Shown in pieces: positions 45,423 to 58,000 of a DNA stretch of 64,000 nucleotides. Every line of letters starts with the position of its first letter. The stretch's first letter is position 1. The notes below the pieces were generated by a model. It saw only the letters and a list, made by a program, of their open reading frames with translations, was not told where the DNA came from and did not search any database. Both the position numbers and the translations under genes were made by a program. The DNA is from Reticulitermes speratus (lineage: Eukaryota > Arthropoda > Insecta > Blattodea > Rhinotermitidae), in NCBI GenBank assembly GCA_021186555.1, contig JAJKFL010000237.1:42764483-42828482 (forward strand), in the 5' to 3' direction.

Positions 45423-48400
45423 CTGTGAAAAAGAGCAAGACAAATATTTTATCCAGCTACAGAACTTTTAAACCTGAAATTCACCTACATTAACACTTAC
45501 AAATTACGTTCCTAACTCACAGGGAAAAACTGGTATTAGGGGCTCCTTTCTCAGTGGTAAAGTGGCCAGGGCACGAAGCTGACCGCTCACATCCATCTGG
45601 TGCTATGAATGAATGGAGCTATACCCCTACTCCCCCCCTTATGCCTTCATGCAGTGTACAGGGGCAACCTCACCTTTAAAATGTACCTAACATAAAAAAC
45701 ATTGCATATCCTTAAGTGGCCCCTAGATGGTCAATATCACTGCTCAATATTCTTGCCTTGCATTACATACATGCATACACACATACATCCATACATACAT
45801 ATATATATATGTACATACATACATACATACATACATACATACATACATAAGTCTGTCCAAGTCACAACTCGATATGCAATAAGTCACAATATACAAATAT
45901 ACAGCTATACACACTACACAATTTCACATCTCAACACTATACACTAAAACACTATAAACGTGTTACACACCGCACTATGAACCGTCTTTATACATAAATT
46001 GGCTATTTGAAGTCACTCTATGCTGACATGGGTGTTGGCCATGAACATTTTAAATTTTATAAAGAGGATTAACATACCTGTGGCATGATCAAACATGGCA
46101 TCACTATGAAACTTAACATACCTGTGGCACGATCAAATATGGCATCACTATGAAACTTAACATACCTGTGGCACAATCAAACATGACATCACTATGAAAC
46201 TTAACATACCTGTGGCATGATCAAACATGACATCACTAAGAAACTTAACATACCTGTGGCATGATCAAACATGACATCACTATGAAACTTAACATACCTG
46301 TAGCTTGATCAAACATGGCATCACTATGAAACTTAACATACCTGTGGCACGATCAAATATGGCATCACTATGAAACTTAACATACCTGTGGCATGATCAA
46401 ACATGGCATCACCATGAAACTTAACATACCTGTGGCACGATCAAATATGGCATCACTATGAAACTTAACATACCTGTGGCACGATCAAACATGACATCAC
46501 TATGAAACTTAACATACCTGTAGCATGATCAAACATGGCATCACTATGAAACTTAACATACCTGTGGCACGATCAAACATGACATCACTATGAAACTTAA
46601 CATACCTGTAGCTTGATCAAAACATGGCATCAACTATGAAACTTAACATACCTGTGGCACGATCAAATATGGCATCACTATGAAACTTAACATACCTGTG
46701 GCACGATCAAATATGGCATCACTATGAAACTTAACATACCTGTGGCACGATCAAACATGGCATCACTATGAAACTTAACATACCTGTAGCATGATCAAAC
46801 ATGGCATCACTATGAAACTTAACATACCTGTGGCACGATCAAATATGGCATCACTATGAAACTTAATATACCTGTGGCACGATCAAACATGGCATCACTA
46901 TGAAACTTAACATACCTGTGGCACGATCAAACATGGCATCACTATGAAACTTAACATACCTGTAGCATGATCAAACATGGCATCACTATGAAACTTAACA
47001 TACCTGTGGCACGATCAAACATGGCATCACTATGAAACTTAACATACCTGTAGCATGATCAAACATGGCATCAATATGAAACTTTACATACCTGTGGCAC
47101 GATCAAACATGGCATCACTATGAAACTTAACATACCAGTGGCACGATCAAACATGGCATCACTATGAAACTTAACATACCTGTGGCACGATCAAACATGG
47201 CATCACTATGAAACTTAACATACCTGTGGCACGATCAAACATGACATCACTATGAAACTTAACATACCTGTGGCACGATCAAACATAGCATCACTATGAA
47301 ACTTAACATACCTGTGGCACGATCAAACATGGCATCACTATGAAACCCGCCAATGAAATATATCTTGGTGTCTACTCCAACAATTCCCGCATGGTATCTT
47401 GGAGTCGGGATGCGTGTTACAACCTGCCACTGATCTGCTGTAACATCGTAGACATCAACGGTGTCTACTAGAATCCTGTTCCCAGTGTCAACATCCTCAA
47501 ACCATCCTCCACACACGTACAAACGGTCGCCCATAACGAGCATTACGTGATCGGCACGTGGAGTCAACATAGGGGCCCTGTGCTCCCACACGTCTGTCCC
47601 TGCATTGTAGCAGCACATCGAGCTCAAGACGATGTCCCTGTCAAGTCCTCCTGACACAAACAAGCAATGACCCCATGTGGCCCCAGCATGCTGCGTTCGG
47701 TACCCTGGCAGGGGCCGCACACTCTCCCAGCTGTCAGTGTCTGGAGTGTAACACTCGCACACACTTTCATCTTCATTCTCTGGCTCAACCTCATCCATCT
47801 CACTGACACCACCAATGGCATAGAGACGTCCCGACACAACATTCAGTGAGAAGCGACATCTCTCACGTTGCATTGGTGCCATCGTTGTCCACTTGTTGTA
47901 TCGTGGGCTGTAGCGGAATCCAAATGGATGTATATTCTCCTGAAATACCAAAACAATTTAATGTTTCATTACCTTTTTCAGGACTTAGCATGACAAAAAA
48001 GAAGGGAGTGACACTTTTCATGTTTGTATAAAATATTAACCACGTTTTATGCTGAATGATCTAATTCTACAGAATATAATGTTTCATGTTATTGTCACTA
48101 AAGGGATCCAAGTTTATCAGGGAGGTCCAAACAGGCTGTTGTGATCACAACTCAACATATGTAAGTCATGAACAAACTATGAATTATATATATCATAACC
48201 CAAATAAATAAATTATTGGATTTCAACTATGTCTCTAATTCTTTGTTTCAAATACCTCACCTCACTGACTTGCACTCTCAAAGCCTTTCACTTTATACCA
48301 CGTCGGTGCACTTTACAAGTAGCCCCTTCCAGCGAAGTCTGTCATTACGTTTTATGCGTAAGTCCATACCATTGTCATAACCGCAGGAATTACTTGTGCT

Positions 48401-51400
48401 AAGTTCACGTGCACACGTGCGCGCACGCGTGTGAACTGCATGAGATATGCTCAGCAATGTGGGGGAGGATGCTTCAAAGAACTTCTAAAGGTGAATGACA
48501 GAGGCTACTTCTAAGTGTGCCACTCTGCGCAGTGCCATAGCTGAAGGTAGCAATGCAAGGTCATTACACTGAGGCACAAAACGTTTTGAACATCACTTTC
48601 AATTCATTGTCCCAGAAGATGTTCATTTGAGCTTTCAAAAACAACTGTAAATGCCGGACATTTGCACGTTACCACAGACTACAGATAAAAGAGCAATCTC
48701 AACTTGGTAAGGCACCAGTTTTTTTTTAACAGACTGTTCATGACAGTATAAGCCAGTACTTTTCTATGCAGCAAATATATGACAATAGTTAAAACACTGG
48801 CCACCGTGATCTCCAGACTGCACTCTGCTATACTAGTGTTAACTGTAACAATAAGTGACATGGACCTAACATGAACAAACAGGAACACTGTTTGGTCTTT
48901 ACCTCCACATGTTCCCTGGAGTGTGGCAAGAACTGGAATGCCAACAAGCTGTACACAGATGTGAACGACCTCTAACTGCACTTCCTTAAAAACAGGCAAA
49001 CTTTTAACAGTTTCTCATTTGTGCTTTACTCATGCTTCAACTTGCCACAGAACATACCAGCCTGAAAACTGCACACTGACTTTACAGACATCCTGTACCT
49101 TTCTGATATGCACCTCACTTTACAGACATCCTGTACCTTTCTGACATGCACTTCACTTTACAGACACCCTGTACCTTTCTGACATGCACCTCACTTTACA
49201 GACATCCTGTACCTTTCTGACATGCACCTCATTTTACATACATCCTGTCCCTTTCTGACATGCACCTCACTTTACAGACATCCTGTACCTTTCTGACATG
49301 CACCTGACTTTACAGACATCCTGTACCTTTCTGACATGCACCTCACTTTACAGACACCCTGTACCTTTCTGACATGCACCTCACTTTACAGACATCCTGT
49401 ACCTTTCTGACATGCACCTCACTTTACAGACACCCTGTACCTTTCTGACATGCACCTCACTTTACAGACATCCTGTACCTTTCTGACATGCACCTCACTT
49501 TACAGACATCCTGTACCTTTCTGACATGCACCTCACTTTACAGACATCCTGTACCTTTCTGACATGCACCTCACTTTACAGACATCCTGTACCTTTCTGA
49601 CATGCACCTCACTTTACAGACACCCTGTACCTTTCTGACATGCACCTCACTTTACAGACATCCTGTACCTTTCTGACATGCACCTCACTTTACAGACATC
49701 CTGTACCTTTCTGACATGCACCTCACTTTACAGACATCCTGTACCTTTCTGACATGCACCTCACTTTACAGACATCCTGTACCTTTCTGACATGCACCTC
49801 ACTTTACAGACATCCTGTACCTTTCTGACATGCACCTCACTTTACATACATCCTGTACCTTTCTGACATGCACCTCACTTTACAGACATCCTGTACCTTT
49901 CTGACATGCACCTCACTTTACAGACATCCTGTACCTTTCTGACATGCACCTCACTTTACAGACACCCTGTACCTTTCTGACATGCACCTCACTTTACAGA
50001 CATCCTGTACCTTTCTGACATGCACCTCACTTTACAGACATCCTGTACCTTTCTGACATGCACCTCACTTTACAGACATCCTGTACCTTTCTGACATGCA
50101 CCTCACTTTACAGACATCCTGTACCTTTCTGACATGCACCTCACTTTACAGACATCCTGTACCTTTCTGACATGCACCTCACTTTACATACATCCTGTAC
50201 CTTTCTGACATGCACCTCACTTTACAGACATCCTGTACCTTTCTGACATGCACCTCACTTTACAGACATCCTGTACCTTTCTGACATGCACCTCACTTTA
50301 CAGACATCCTGTACCTTTCTGACATGCACCTCACTTTACAGACATCCTGTACCTTTCTGACATGCACCTGACTCCAGATAAACTAAAGCATAAATAAATG
50401 TAACTGACCTGCAGAGACTGGTTGAAACAACCTCCGACCACATACAAGTCATTATCAAGTACTGCCGTTCCAAAATTACATTGCTCCACGTGCGGTATGG
50501 ATGTCAAATGTCGCCATTTACCGACACTAGGCAGGATATAAGTAATCTCATTGGTAATTCCTCCAATTCCAAAACCTCCGACTTTCACAACAGCAAGTTC
50601 CATACCCCTGGAGTTAACCAGAGGCGAGGTCTTTGACACTGGCACTACACCGCTAGTGGTCGGCAAAGTGGGGCGCACCCTGCTCTGACGACACGTCTCC
50701 GAGAGGACCAGATGAAACAAGTGCTGATCCTGGTAACTATGACCAAGCAATGTCTGCTGCTGGATGGCCTCCAGATCCCATGGCATGATTTCTGCGAAGT
50801 GTACGCGGCGAAGCAGCCTCTGCGCACATGCTAGTCGCTGTCCAGCACTCACTGTGTGTGTGTTGGCAATCAGCCACCTCACAACTATCTGCAGTACCTC
50901 CGCTTCAGGGCAATCTACAGGGAAGTCACAGCCCAGCAGGTACTCCAACTGCTGGGGTGCCAATCGATGGAAGTCTGGCGAACGGGAGAACTCACGAAGG
51001 TGGCCACTCATGAACCGGTACACACGCCGTCGAAGTTGCGACAAGGAATACGTTTCTGCAATTGTTGCTATGTCGATGCAGTTCTCCAAGTCAAGTTGTG
51101 CCTGTTCAAACATGAAGCATACTGTGGTCAGAGATACCAACATGGCACACTGCACTCTTGTCGGCCAGTTGTTAACCTTACACCTGAGAGTGGACTGCCA
51201 TGCTCTGAGCTGACTGACGCTTAAAAGCTGGTTTTATACTGTGCTGCATTTTAGCCCTTTCCACTCAAATTAATTTGTACTGCCACTCCATTAGCATTTC
51301 TACCTAGCAACAGATGGCTGAAGCTATCAGAAATGTAACAACAGCTGTGACAGCTGCAACATGCAAGCTTTGGGAAACACAGTTGGCTGGCAAAAGCTAC

Positions 51401-54400
51401 TAGATATTAAGAGCTAGTCGGCCATATTTGAAACTCAGGGGCTCCCCTTGTATTTGGGAGAAAAGGGTTAAAGTTAACATATAAAAATAACACTTTCCAA
51501 CAAAGTACAAAAAAAACAACACCTGAGAACGAGGTAACATAGACAGAACATCTCTTGGTGCAAGTTTTCGGATATGTATAAAACGTACTGCCACTTAACA
51601 AATTCAACTTGCTTCACATAAATACATTTGTCTTGGACTGCTTGACCCTGAAAGTAAGGCTTTATCTTGGGTTGCCTGGACCTTACTGACACAATCAAGC
51701 TATTATAATGACTTCAGAAGATCCAAAGATGAGTCAACAAGGCAGTGATGGCAAGAGGAAACATGTCAGTTTTACACTTCCTCAGAAAATTAAAACATTT
51801 AAGAGGGTTGAAAGTGGTGAAAGCCAAAATGTGGTTATGGCTCCATCTGACATTGGACTGTCAACCACCTATCATGTAAAGGAACAGGACCAATTACAAT
51901 CGTTTATGGCATCAAGTGAAAGTGTGATGAGCCTTTTCAAGCGACAGACATTGGAAAAAACTAAATTAGCAACTAGACAAAATGCTGTGTAAGTGATTCA
52001 CAGCATTGTGTTCTGAAGGAAACCCTGTGACTGGGCTTATAATAATTGAAAAGGCTGAGCCTTTTTAGGATAAAATCAAAATAACTGATAAATGCACATT
52101 CCCTGAGGGCAGTAACAAAAGTTACCTGTAGGAACGTAGGTCAGTATAGGTACTGTCTAACAATCCAGTATATTTTACAATCTGGCACCTGTCTGGTCCT
52201 GTGGGTGCCAGATTAAGGGAATTCTAGTGTATAAGGATTCCACACAACATATTCAAACATTACGTTAAATCAACTATGTACATTAGATGACATTACGAGC
52301 CCTTTTTAAACATTACAAATTTACCAACAAAGTAACATAACTGTGTGCTAAGAATCTTCTTTATGTTACTGTATGGCGAGCCTTTTCGTTCATCAGACTT
52401 GTGAGTCTGCATGGTCCATTGTTGCAGATTTTGATGCCAGCACAGTACACACTTTTCTCAAAACAAGCTTATGCAAGACATCCCATCCAACAAATTGATA
52501 TCAGAACCTTATTTGTGCACAGAAAGCTGTGTCCTTCACATAATCATTAAACATACCTGCAAATAATTGGAGCAGGCCTCAACAACAGCCACCACTTGGA
52601 CGTGATTTGCAGCCGATAAGACATCCTGGATGTTGGCCAGATTTAAAGCAAGCCTTGACGTGTAGGCATAGTCCAGCAGCAGCCTCATACCTGCGGCCGT
52701 CACTCCATTAAGGCATATCTCACTCTGGCGAGACTCCCGCATTGCATCAGTGAACATCGCGCGGAAATAATCGCTACATGATGCGAGGACAACACGATGT
52801 GCCTGCAGAAAATATTCAGTAATAAATAGTATAGTTTGATATTATTTTGACTCATATCAGTCAACTGCAATAAACAATACTTTGCATGAAGCACAAATGA
52901 AACTCCAATTCGTTAAGCTCATCATACAAAATACACGTACACAACACAGAGTAGGTCCGCACGTCTCACTAACATCTACAGTGTCAATACCTCTGCAACA
53001 ATACATTCATTTACGAAACGTAATGGTATTAATTTGTTCCCTATGGTGTTGAAAAAAATGCAGGTGAACAAAACATTTCACACAGAAGGGGAAACGAGAC
53101 ACTTTTACAAAATTGCAAGACTGAACAGCGCAACACGATACAGCATATTGTGCTGCTGACAGTTGGCAATGCTGTCAACTGCCAAGGGCTTCTGTATGTA
53201 CACTAAAGCTTCAGCCAACTGACATTGATTGACAAAGCAAGTCTACCGGCAAGCATGTAATCACATCCATCGCTACAGTGCATGTGCAGCCACTCGCCTT
53301 TGTTCCTATGTTTAGCTCTAGATAACATTCACCAACTTCAGCCTTTCAGTAGACGCATAATTCCATGACACATGTAATGAAACACTAAACATGCCAAACA
53401 TGTATGTGTGAATGCTACAACAGCCACATGGAAGGTACAACTAAATGAATTAGACAATTTAACTGCATAATAAATTTTGAGTCTGGTTCTGATGACTGTT
53501 AATAAGGTATATCTGTCATTACGACCACCGCTACTATATGACTATATTAATCCTTTCAAGGCTAAGATTAAGCTAATTTATATTTAAAGATTGGGCTCTT
53601 ACTGAACACAAAACACACATTGTTTGGAATATATGAACCGATCAGTTAATGCTGTATAGGGAAATAATCGCTGTTTGTTCTGAGATCCACACAAAACACA
53701 TAAATACAGTCCGTACCGCGCAGTAAACACACTCCGTCTCAGTTATACAAACCAATCAGTTAATGCTGTATAGGGAAATAATCGCTGTTTGTTCTGAGAT
53801 CCACACAAAACACATAAATACACTGTGTGGGCAGAACGTAGAATTGTTGAATGTTAAACCTGGTGGTACATATAGTGACCACTGGGCTTTAAAGCATTAT
53901 GGAGAAGGGCCAATTCAGACACCAGTACTAATGGCAGTGGACATGAGATTTCTAGGTAGTACAGAAATAAAAACCTGAAGACAGAACAAAAAAAATTCAA
54001 CATGAACAACTAATTGGAAGGAAGGTTTCACACATGAAACTGAAAGGAAAATAACAAAGAGGAAGACCAAATCAAGATGGAAACAAGAGATAAGGAAAAA
54101 TGTCACACAGGTAGAAAAACAAGGAAAGAAACCGAGGATGAGGAGGGGAATGGGAATGAGAAGAGAAGAAGTAAAAGAAGAAGAAGAACAACAAGAAGAA
54201 ACCTGTACATAAACACAAAGAAGCAACAAGTGCTGTATGCCATGGACAATAACCAGGCCGGCATTCATTATCCTAACACGCAACGAGACAGCACAAGACA
54301 CACAAACCTGAAACGCCTCTCCATCTGCAACCAGAGTAACATCGAGCAGCAGACCCTTCGTTCGGAGTGCGTTGAGCCCACACAACAATGTAGTAGTGTG

Positions 54401-54469
54401 CGACGGTGACTCGAAGTGCACTGTGTTCAGGGGTCGGTCCTGCAGGCCCCACTCCCGTACCCTCGTCAT
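45271..54469 (-). CDS. KLHL-type BTB-BACK-Kelch protein, complete, five coding exons
   Basis: Joined minus-strand exons 54469-54308, 52802-52557, 51101-50409, 47939-47312 and 45422-45271 total 1881 nt: 626 residues plus TAG. Domains: BTB about 25-136 (GLLLDVTLVADGEAFQ joined to AHRVVLASCSDYFRAMF), BACK about 140-245 (ENCIDIATIAETYSLSQLRR), then six Kelch-type blades from about 305 with GG pairs (KVGG, VVGG, AIGG, VSGG, VCGG, FIGG). Length is normal for the family. Such proteins usually bind Cullin-3 through BTB-BACK and recruit substrates through the Kelch propeller for ubiquitination (family knowledge). Order and spacing recall KLHL9/13/26/36 but I cannot name an orthologue. All introns are GT-AG; intron 4 is phase 1, the others phase 0. 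An upstream non-coding exon is implied. Introns hold arrays and small transposons. Confidence 0.93.
45541..45675 (+). mobile_element. SINE family A piece in KLHL intron 4
   Basis: It contains AAGCTGACCGCTCACATCCA, GGAGCTATACCCCTACTCCC and TATGCCTTCATGCAGTG, matching the right half of family A. Confidence 0.65.
45763..46003 (-). mobile_element. LINE 3' UTR with (TATG)n tail in KLHL intron 4
   Basis: Positions 45850-46003 match the 3' UTR at 35035-35206 (CACAACTCGATATGCAATAA, CACTATAAACGTGTTA, CTATGAACCGTCTTTATACA). The tail is a (CATA)n run at 45763-45849 on the plus strand, i.e. (TATG)n after the 3' end on the minus strand. A 5'-truncated insertion of the same LINE family. Confidence 0.8.
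46071..47346 (-). repeat. 44-bp tandem array copying the exon 4/intron 4 junction, 29 copies
   Basis: Exactly 29 units of 44 bp (1276 bp, allowing for single-base indels). On the minus strand each unit holds TTTCATAGTGATGCCATG, TTTGATCGTGCCACAG and then GTATGTT, i.e. the last 34 or so coding bases of exon 4 plus the 5' splice site. The unit nearest the exon (47303-47346) is the real junction, continuous with GGCGGG of the blade motif IGGF. Only its donor keeps the reading frame into exon 5; reading on gives MLSFIVMLCLIVPQVC and a stop at about 47259. Confidence 0.95.
47312..47939 (-). CDS. KLHL gene exon 4
   Basis: The acceptor is tttggtatttcag|GAG at 47939; the donor is GCCACAG|gtatgtt at 47312/47311. 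It encodes residues 368-576 and the first base of 577: ENIHPFGFRYSPRYNKWTTM and the blades with AIGG, VSGG, VCGG and FIGG. An acidic insert (EMDEVEPENEDES) interrupts the second blade. The 3' end lies within the first unit of the 44-bp array. Confidence 0.94.
47940..49070. other. KLHL intron 3, unique part
   Basis: No exon or clear element is visible. The minus frame at 48999-48679 shows no domain. Confidence 0.5.
49071..50373. repeat. 38-bp tandem array in KLHL intron 3, about 34 copies
   Basis: The unit contains CTTTACAGACATCCTGTACC and TTTCTGACATGCACCTCA. Variants are CACCCTG, TACATACATC and CCTGACTT. The array starts only 35 bp beyond the exon 3 donor (50408). On the minus strand each unit contains AAAG|GTACAG and GAG|GTGCAT, weak donor-like strings, but the exon sequence itself is not repeated. 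Confidence 0.96.
50409..51101 (-). CDS. KLHL gene exon 3
   Basis: The acceptor is tgtttgaacag|GCA at 51101; the donor is CTGCAG|gtcagt at 50409/50408. Phase 0 at both ends. It encodes residues 137-367: the BACK domain (AQLDLENCIDIATIAETYSL, LRRVHFAEIMPWDLEAIQQ) and the first Kelch blade (AVVKVGGFGIGG, NDLYVVGGCFNQSLQ). It has opposite-strand shadows that are not genes. Confidence 0.94.
51255..51477. mobile_element. Possible piggyBac-like MITE in KLHL intron 2
   Basis: TTAGCCCTTTCCACTCAAAT at 51251 and, inverted at 51462-51481, TTAACCCTTTTCTCCCAAAT share about 15 of 20 bases. TTAA is intact only on the right. No coding sequence inside. Confidence 0.5.
51708..52240 (+). pseudogene. pogo/Tigger-type transposase N-terminus, internally deleted element in KLHL intron 2
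   Basis: The plus-strand frame 51708-51992 reads KRKHVSFTLPQKIKTFKRVE, SGESQNVVMAPSDIGLSTTY and KEQDQLQSFMASSESVMSLF, the first HTH of a CENP-B/Tigger-like transposase, then loses similarity after about residue 95. At 52150-52240 a GC-rich palindrome (TCTGGCACC...GGTGCCAGA) and AATTCTAGTGTA suggest the 3' terminus. The DDE catalytic part is missing. Opposite orientation to the host gene. Confidence 0.75.
52241..52556. other. KLHL intron 2, unique part
   Basis: No exon or element visible between the pogo-like remnant and the exon 2 donor. Confidence 0.5.
52557..52802 (-). CDS. KLHL gene exon 2
   Basis: The acceptor is ttctgcag|GCA at 52802; the donor is TTGCAG|gtatgt at 52557/52556. Phase 0 at both ends, 82 residues (55-136): the core and second half of the BTB domain (AHRVVLASCSDYFRAMFTDA, LLLDYAYTSRLALNLANIQD, VVAVVEACSNYLQ). 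Confidence 0.95.
52803..53635. other. KLHL intron 1, unique part
   Basis: No exon, array or recognised element. Confidence 0.45.
53636..53900 (+). repeat. 114-bp family element, about 2 copies plus terminal segment, in KLHL intron 1
   Basis: One partial and one full unit (GTACCGCGCAGTAAACACAC, GGGAAATAATCGCTG) are followed by the tail CACTGTGTGGGCAGAACG and GGTGGTACATATAGTGACCA. The unit number is low here, so this may be an early stage of amplification. Confidence 0.92.
53901..54307. other. KLHL intron 1, purine-rich part
   Basis: A purine-rich stretch at 54050-54205 (GAAGAAGAAGAACAACAAGA) yields Lys/Arg/Glu frames that look coding but show no homology. Confidence 0.45.
54308..54469 (-). 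CDS. KLHL gene exon 1 (first coding exon)
   Basis: ATG at 54469-54467 with A at -3 opens 54 residues, MTRVREWGLQDRPLNTVHFE, then SPSHTTTLLCGLNALRTKGL and LLDVTLVADGEAFQ, ending at donor CAG|gtttgt (54308/54307). An in-frame TAG lies 24 bases upstream of the ATG, and an acceptor (tttgtacttgcag) lies further upstream near 54503, so this exon begins with 5' UTR spliced from an unseen upstream exon. GL..LR..GLLLDVTL is the classic BTB start of KLHL proteins. Confidence 0.93.
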
Positions 54470-54509
54470 CTTCCACGCCTTGATCTCGGGCTATCGCAAC
54501 ATCTGCAAG

Positions 54510-54912
54510 TACAAATGAACTTAAACTTGAAGCAAACCCTGATGGACTTCAATTTCTGACAAAATACTTAAAAGGACAGTGTGTTCAGCCGACAAGTAAA
54601 CTGGTTTCGTTTTACATTAACATGAAATAAACAGCCATCAAAACACAACTTGTATTAAACACATCCACAATATGTCCTCAACATGGCTCAACCAACCTGC
54701 ATAGTCAGCATCTGGAGGAATCACTCTTACCAGCTGATTACATGGAACACAGCATCTGCTATTTTATGCATATAAAACCAATATTAATATATACATGCAC
54801 TGTCTAGCTGTTTTGAACTTAACAGTGTAAACTCTGTTTCCTAAACAAACCTGCCTGCAGACAGCATGAAATATGTTGGACGAGAAATAAACAACTGTTA
54901 ATTTTACAACTT

Positions 54913-54915
<3 letters not shown>
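54510..54915. other. Unassigned stretch, probably KLHL 5' UTR intron
   Basis: Nothing coding is visible. If the acceptor near 54503 is used, this is intron between a non-coding first exon and exon 1. Confidence 0.4.

Positions 54916-54950
<35 letters not shown>
54916..54950. repeat. (TA)n microsatellite
   Basis: About 17 uninterrupted TA dinucleotides. Confidence 0.97.
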
Positions 54951-55053
54951 TCAGTCATTTAATGTGCACTATATGGAACTGTTGCACAATGTATTATACC
55001 CACTGTACAGCCTGTTACATTCCCACCAAATATGTTTCCAAACGTGTGTGAGG

Positions 55054-58000
55054 AAATACCATAGTAGGACAAAGAACACCAACAGCACAAATACCATAGT
55101 AGGACAAAGAACACCAACAGCACAAATACCATAGTAGGACAAAGAACACCAACAGCACAAATACCATAGTAGGACAAAGAACACCAACAGCACAAATACC
55201 ATAGTAGGACAAAGAACACCAACAGCACAAATACCATAGTAGGACAAAGAACACCATCAGCACAAATACCATAGTAGGACAAAGAACACCAACAGCACAA
55301 ATACCATAGTAGGACAAAGAACACACCAACAGCACAAATACCATAGTAGGACAAAGAACACCAACAGCACAAATACCATAGTAGGACAAAGAACACCAAC
55401 AGCACAAATACCATAGTAGGACAAAGAACACCAACAGCACAAATACCATAGTAGGACAAAGAACACCAACAGCACAAATACCATAGTAGGACAAAGAACA
55501 CCAACAGCACAAATACCATAGTAGGACAAAGAACACCAACAGCACAAATACCATAGTAGGACAAAGAACACCAACAGCACAAATACCATAGTAGGACAAA
55601 GAACACCAACAGCACAAATACAATAGTAGGACAAAGAACACCAACAGCACAAATACCATAGTAGGACAAAGAACACACAACAGCACAAATACAATAGTAG
55701 GACAAAGAACACCAACAGCACAAATACCATAGTAGGACAAAGAACACCAACAGCACAAATACCATAGTAGGACAAAGAACACCAACAGCACAAATACCAT
55801 AGTAGGACAAAGAACACCAACAGCACAAATACCATAGTAGGACAAAGAACACCAACAGCACAAACACAATAGTAGGACAAAGAACACCAACAGCACAAAT
55901 ACCATAGTAGGACAAAGAACACCAACAGCACAAATACAATAGTAGGACAAAGAACACCAACAGCACAAATACCATAGTAGGACAAAGAACACCAACAGCA
56001 CAAATACCATAGTAGGACAAAGAACACCAACAGCACAAATACCATAGTAGGACAAAGAACACCAACAGCACAAATACCATAGTAGGACAAAGAACACCAA
56101 CAGCACAAATACCATAGTAGGACAAAGAACACCAACAGCACAAATACCATAGTAGGACAAAGAACACCAACAGCACAAATACAATAGTAGGACAAAGAAC
56201 ACCAACAGCACAAATACCATAGTAGGACAAAGAACACCAACAGCACAAATACCATAGTAGGACAAAGAACACCAACAGCACAAATACCATAGTAGGACAA
56301 AGAACACCAACAGCACAAATACCATAGTAGGACAAAGAACACCAACAGCACAAATACAATAGTAGGACAAAGAACACCAACAGCACAAATACCATAGTAG
56401 GACAAAGAACACCAACAGCACAAATACAATAGTAGGACAAAGAACACCAACAGCACAAATACCATAGTAGGACAAAGAACACCAACAGCACAAATACCAT
56501 AGTAGGACAAAGAACACCAACAGCACAAATACCATAGTAGGACAAAGAACACCAACAGCACAAATACAATAGTAGGACAAAGAACACCAACAGCACAAAT
56601 ACCATAGTAGGACAAAGGAAACACCAACAGCACAAATACAATAGTAGGACAAAGAACACCAACAGCACAAATACAATAGTAGGACAAAGAACACCAAACA
56701 AAGACCACACAAATACATAGTAGGACAAAGAACACCAACAGCACAAATACAATAGTAGGACAAAGAACACCAACAGCACAAATACAATAGTAGGACAAAG
56801 AACACCAACAGCACAAATACAATAGTAGGACAAAGAACACCAACAGCACAAATACCATAGTAGGACAAAGAACACCAACAGCACAAATACCATAGTAGGA
56901 CAAAGAACACCAACAGCACAAATACCATAGTAGGACAAAGAACACCAACAGCACAAATACCATAGTAGGACAAAGAACACCAACAGCACAAATACCATAG
57001 TAGGAGACAAAGCACATAAACGAACCAACAGCACAAATACCATAGTAGGACAAAGAACACCAACAGCACAAATACCATAGTAGGACAAAGAACACCAACA
57101 GCACAAATACCATAGTAGGACAAAGAACACCAACAGCACAAATACCATAGTAGGACAAAGAACACCAACAGCACAAATACAATAGTAGGACAAAGAACAC
57201 CAACAGCACAAATACCATAGTAGGACAAAGAACACCAACAGCACAAATACATAGTAGGACAAAACACGCACAAACTACCAGCAAACCACAGCACAAATAC
57301 CATAGTAGGACAAAGAAACAAGACAACCATATGACAAGCACCAACAGCACAATACATAGTAGGACAAAGAACACCAACAGCACAAATACATAGTAGGACA
57401 AAGAACACCAACAGCACAAATACCATAGTAGGACAAAGAACACCAACAGCACAAACCATATAGTAGCACAATAGGAAAAACCAACAGCACAAATCCATAG
57501 TAGACAAGAACACCAACAGCACAATACCATAGTAGGACAAAGAACACCAACAGCACAAATACCATAGTAGGACAAAGAACACCAACAGCACAAATACATA
57601 GTAGGACAAAGAACACCAACAGCACAAATACCATAGTAGGACAAAGAACACCAACAGCACAAATACCATAGTAGGACAAAGAACACCAACAGCACAAATA
57701 CCATAGTAGGACAAAGAACACCAACAGCACAAATACCATAGTAGGACAAAGAACACCAACAGCACAAATACCATAGTAGGACAAAGAACACCAACAGCAC
57801 AAATACATAGTAGGACAAAGAACACCAACAGCACAAATACCATAGTAGGACAAAGAACACCAACAGCACAAATACCATAGTAGGACAAAGAACACCAACA
57901 GCACAAATACCATAGTAGGACAAAGAACACCAACAGCACAAATACCATAGTAGGACAAAGAACACCAACAGCACAAATACCATAGTAGGACAAAGAACAC

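Noticed and set aside
49071-50373. Whether the intron 3 array also copies a splice junction
   Set aside because: The unit does not contain exon 3 sequence; AAAG|GTACAG in it is only a weak donor-like string, unlike the 44-bp array in intron 4.
50764-51224. Plus-strand frames of 149 and 122 codons opposite KLHL exon 3
   Set aside because: Antisense shadows of a clear coding exon.
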